64,000 nucleotides of DNA, from the NCBI RefSeq assembly GCF_020536995.1, contig NW_026273344.1:124001-188000 (forward strand), given 5' to 3'. This stretch comes from Dreissena polymorpha. Its lineage: Eukaryota > Mollusca > Bivalvia > Myida > Dreissenidae. Under the pieces are notes generated by a model that did not search any database, was not told the origin of the DNA, and was given only the letters and a program-made list of their open reading frames with translations. Positions 60,491 through 64,000 of the stretch are shown piece after piece; position 1 is the first letter of the stretch; each line of letters starts with the position of its first letter. A program made the translations under genes and the position numbers.

Positions 60491-61129
60491 CTAAATTAAT
60501 CTTGATGTGGAGATGTTTAGCAGATGGAACTTTTCAAAACTGAAAGCTATCTGTTCACCATACAATTCTTAGCTTATGGCAATGTTCACCAAAATTAAGG
60601 AAATAGTCTAGCATGAAATGATTTTTGGTTTTAATTATGATGATTCAAAATATTGTCCTTTTTTAAGTATATAGATTACATTTTTCAAAACAACATAAAT
60701 CTGTTAACTAGTCTCTTGAACAAATAATGATTTGTTTCATTATATGATGAACAAATGCTTCACAATACTTATCATTAAATAAATTGGACCAATTAGGAAT
60801 GTTTAATTAATGCAGCACATGGGAGAATAACAGGACTACCAAATTCATGCCACATTTTATGAAATGCAATTCAGACAAAATGGTGTTACAATATTAATAG
60901 CACATGCTGCTGTAATGTCAGGTATGTGACAAACATTACGAAAGTCTCTGATAAGCAGCTGAATTTGTACATAGTATTGGATGTAACTAAATCAATCAAT
61001 AAGCTATACTGTCATCATTAGTCAACACATGTTTGACTGTTTCTATCAATAAAAAAAAAATTAACATCAGTTTTACAAAATAACAGTCGTCCACATTATT
61101 ATTAAACAAGTTGAAAAAAGCACAATTTT

Positions 61130-61640
61130 GACCTTTGGTTGTTAATTTGACCTTGACCTTTTCCCAGGGGGTGACATATATGTACCTTCTCCTCATGGTA
61201 TATCATTTTAATATTGCATGATGAATTTACAGTTTGAACAAGATGTTTCGTGGCCTAATTAAACCCCCGACATTTACGAGAAACCATAACCTTTCAGGTT
61301 TGGAGAGAGGTGTTACACGCAACACATATTCTAATGTTGGTGAAAATGTGTAACTTGTTATTTTTAAATTGCATGATGAATGAGTCCAGACAAGCTGTTT
61401 TTGGCCAAATTTAATGTTTGACCTCTTAGTGTGACCTTGACTTTTGATTGCATGAACACAAAACATGGTATCTTATAATGATGATCTGTGATAAGTCGCT
61501 TTAAAATTACAATATGAATGACAAAGCTACAAGCAAGGCAAGCTGTTTGATTGCCATGTTTGACCCTTTGACCTCTAAGTAAGACCTGTAACTTTAAGTA
61601 GGCACACATTAATTGTCACACACTGTCTCATCATGGTAGT
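61130..61640. repeat. Diverged relatives of the 165-bp repeat family
   Basis: Repeated phrases 'attgcatgatgaat', 'gacaagctgttt', 'ttgacctctta gtgtgaccttgac' and 'caacatggtat' mark at least three decayed units related to 57180-58145. No coding sequence. Confidence 0.5.
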
Positions 61641-61661
61641 CATTCATGGCAAGCTATTTAA

Positions 61662-62145
61662 AACAAGGGCTGTTTGTAAAACATGCATGTAGTGGCAGCC
61701 ATTGTGTAAATACGTTTTTTGTCACTGTGACCTTGACCTTTGACCTAGTGACCTGAAAATCAATAGGGGTCATCTGCCAGTCATGATCAATGTACCTATG
61801 AAGTTTCATGATCCTAGGTGTAAGCTTCCTTGAGTTATCATCCGGAAACCATTTTACTGTGTCGAGTCACCGTGACTTTACCTTTGACCTAGTGACCTGA
61901 AAATCAATACAGGTCATCTGCGAGTCATGATCAATGTACCTATGAAGTTTCATGATCCTAGGCGTAAGCTTTCTTGAGTTATCATCCAGAAACCATTTTA
62001 CTGTGTCAAGTCACCGTGACCTTGACTTTTGACCTAGTGACCTGAAAATCAAAAGAGGTCATCTGCGAGTCATGATCAATGTACCTATGAAGTTTAATGA
62101 TCCTAGGCGTAAGCGTTCTTGAGTTATCATCCGGAAACCATTTTA
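61662..62145. mobile_element. Element with 145-bp internal tandem units, copy 4 (truncated)
   Basis: Starts AACAAGGGCTGTTTGTAAAA, lacks the CCCCCATATGG segment, has about three 145-bp units, and stops after CCGGAAACCATTTTACTG without the GGGGGGCATAA end. The junction at 62146 runs straight into a different sequence with TTTTCGGACA. Confidence 0.8.
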
Positions 62146-62895
62146 CTGGTTTTCGGACAGTATATTTACCAGCGCTATTTTACCAAATGTCGGTCCTGTT
62201 TTCGATATCTAATGACACTTCTATCATGGGGTTTTACAACCAGATTAACATCATAAAACATGGCAGGTGCATGCCTGAGGGAAACGGACCATTACATTTG
62301 CGTTATTGTGTAAATTACCTTGTAAACCGGTATTAAACAATTGTTTCGCCCGATAGCATAAGCGCTGTGACAATTACCAGGGGTAGTGCCAATTACTCGT
62401 TCAATTATCAACCGCAATAGTACTACAACTTCTCAGTAAAATAACTGTGACAAATACTAAACGCTTCAAAGTGTGATGGAAGATGTTAGACAACAAGTAT
62501 CGGAAATGAACAAACAAAGAATTCATATATTGCTTTTTTATCGCTTGAATAACAGGTTCATACTAGCGATTATCGGTACATCACTTGCTCATCTTTGAAC
62601 TCGTTGGTCATAGTACAACCTTGTAGTAACTTTCTGTCAAATAAATTAAGCATTTAAAATTATTTAAAATGCATTGCAAACATATATAACTAATTTATAC
62701 CATACGGCATGGTATTTTACAAGCGCATGCTATTACCAGTATTCGTTGATACAATTGACGCTATTTTTGGACACTTCAATTTTCAACTCTAAGTTTTCGG
62801 ACACCTGTATTTTGTGAATATTTTTTGTATCTAAGTTTTCGGACACAAACAAATTTTTTTTTAAGTGTCCGAAAACATAGAGTTATTACGGTACT
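62146..62895. other. Segment bounded by inverted TTTTCGGACA motifs
   Basis: GGTTTTCGGACAGTATATTT lies at the left and GTGTCCGAAAACATAG at the right (about 62864-62880). Two more TTTTCGGACAC copies lie at about 62793 and 62835, the last pairing with the right end as a hairpin. It interrupts the truncated 145-bp element. No transposase was recognised. It may be a non-autonomous element. Confidence 0.4.
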
Positions 62896-63715
62896 CCAAC
62901 TCCACATGACAGACAAAAGGCAATTACAAAAGCATATCAACAGCAGATGAGCTAAAACAAATAATCTAATAAGAAGGTATGCAATTATTTGTTTTTTTAA
63001 AAGGAGTCATAAAACAGGTTTTGAGAATGATGGGAATATCTCTTAAACAAGAAATTATTAGAAACCACAGTTTAACTTTATTTTATATAGGACAAAATAG
63101 TTATAGTGCTTATACGTTTTACTTATTATCTGTGTGTTATAAAACTGAAACCATTAACCCATGCATACAATACATGTGAAAGGCTGCAATAATTTACTAA
63201 TTTTGTAAGTAAACAACAATGCCACAGACTTCGGCATGGAATAGCCATGCTTTTTATCCTTTATCTGAGTATAAAAATTTAACAAAATATACATGCAACA
63301 AGCTACCGCCAGTATGGACTATAGCATAATTTGTGTAAAATATTGAAATGCACTTAAATTAAAACATAAAATCACTGTAGGTTTTATTTTTTCAAACCAT
63401 CACCTTCATTAAAAGCTGTTCACATAAAGCTGTTTGGAAAATACCAACGCAAACTGAGGACTTGATTATTAACAAAACATTTTATAGTGGAAACCATAAT
63501 CACTGTATAAAAAAACGTTAATGTTCAGTAAACAAATAGTTGTTTAATAATTTTACTTCAGGTATTAATGGTTTTCATGTTTAATATTATCAATATCATC
63601 ATTAACTGGCCTTCTTAAAAATTTCTGCCATTACATGCATCACCAGAAAATATTGAATTGTACCCACCATCTCGTAAAAGGGTAAACATTTACGACATAT
63701 CCCCATTGAATTGTG
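62896..63715. other. Gene-free stretch near the right end
   Basis: AT-rich, no exon supported on either strand. It begins with 'catgacagacaaaaggcaattacaa', a remnant like the tail of the element at 46124-47295. Missing upstream exons of the Raw-like gene were looked for here and not found. Confidence 0.45.
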
Positions 63716-63925
63716 TCTTGTTCTCAGAAAATTGGGCTTAATGCATGTGCGTAAAGTGTCGAACCAGATATCAGGGACGACACTTTCCGCCTTAACTGGA
63801 TTTTCGAGTAGAAAAGACTTCTTTTAAACTAAAATTACCATAAAAGCGGAAAGAGTCCACACAGGCTAATCAGGGACGACACTTTACGCACATGAATTAA
63901 GACCAGTTTTCTCAGAACGCGGCTC
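63716..63925. mobile_element. MITE, third member of the GAGTCGCGTTCTGAG family
   Basis: It begins GTCTTGTTCTCAGAAAATTG and ends AGTTTTCTCAGAACGCGGC. It contains GTGCGTAAAGTGTC, GGACGACACTTTCCGC and ACACAGGCTAATCAGG in the order seen at 11983-12243. The left terminus is worn; the right one is well preserved. Confidence 0.82.
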
Positions 63926-64000
63926 AATTATTTTCAGCACATAATTAAATCAGTGACACAACTGTAGTCAAGCCCAGTGCACATATTTAGGTCACTATAC

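Noticed and set aside
62097-62336. Open frame of 79 codons
   Set aside because: It starts in the 145-bp repeat and crosses a repeat junction. No resemblance to known proteins.

Overview
The window is invertebrate nuclear DNA, most likely from a bivalve mollusc. It is AT-rich, its genes are split by many small exons with GT-AG introns, and it is crowded with short interspersed and tandem repeats of the kinds I associate with bivalves; several look like families I associate with dreissenid mussels. That attribution is from memory. Five genes can be read. I rebuilt them by hand from open exons, splice signals and matching intron phases.

Layout: 1242-3677 (+) is a three-exon tyrosine recombinase gene of the Crypton/DUF3504 kind. 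9513-14808 (-) is a complete five-exon secreted peptidoglycan recognition protein (PGRP) with zinc-amidase residues. A 60-bp satellite (15083-16614) begins about 275 bp upstream of its start codon. 23373-29309 (+) is a complete five-exon RecQ-like helicase. 31112-37942 (-) is a complete thirteen-exon gene for a protein of 1,026 residues, with a ZAD-like zinc finger, a DUF6589-like core and two PHD-type fingers inside that core. These two genes are convergent, and 51-bp near-identical direct repeats lie outside them at 22750-22800 and 39056-39106. 48947-58987 (-) is the 3' part of a gene with EF-hand-like and nucleoside 2-deoxyribosyltransferase-like (Drosophila Raw-type) regions; its 5' exons lie outside the window or were not seen.

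The rest is repeats. There are foldback and MITE-like elements in several families, and four copies of an element carrying 145-bp internal tandem units packed with AGGTCA nuclear-receptor half-sites. There is also a MITE whose interior has expanded into 27 copies of a 47-bp satellite, 165-bp tandem repeats, tRNA-like elements and microsatellites. No rRNA gene, CRISPR array or bacterial feature was seen.

The strongest candidates for something undescribed are two. The first is the helicase plus ZAD/PHD/DUF6589 pair as the cargo of a large DNA transposon, or as a co-travelling gene pair. The second is the intron at 56663-58866, where one minisatellite multiplies the donor splice site and another multiplies the acceptor splice site.
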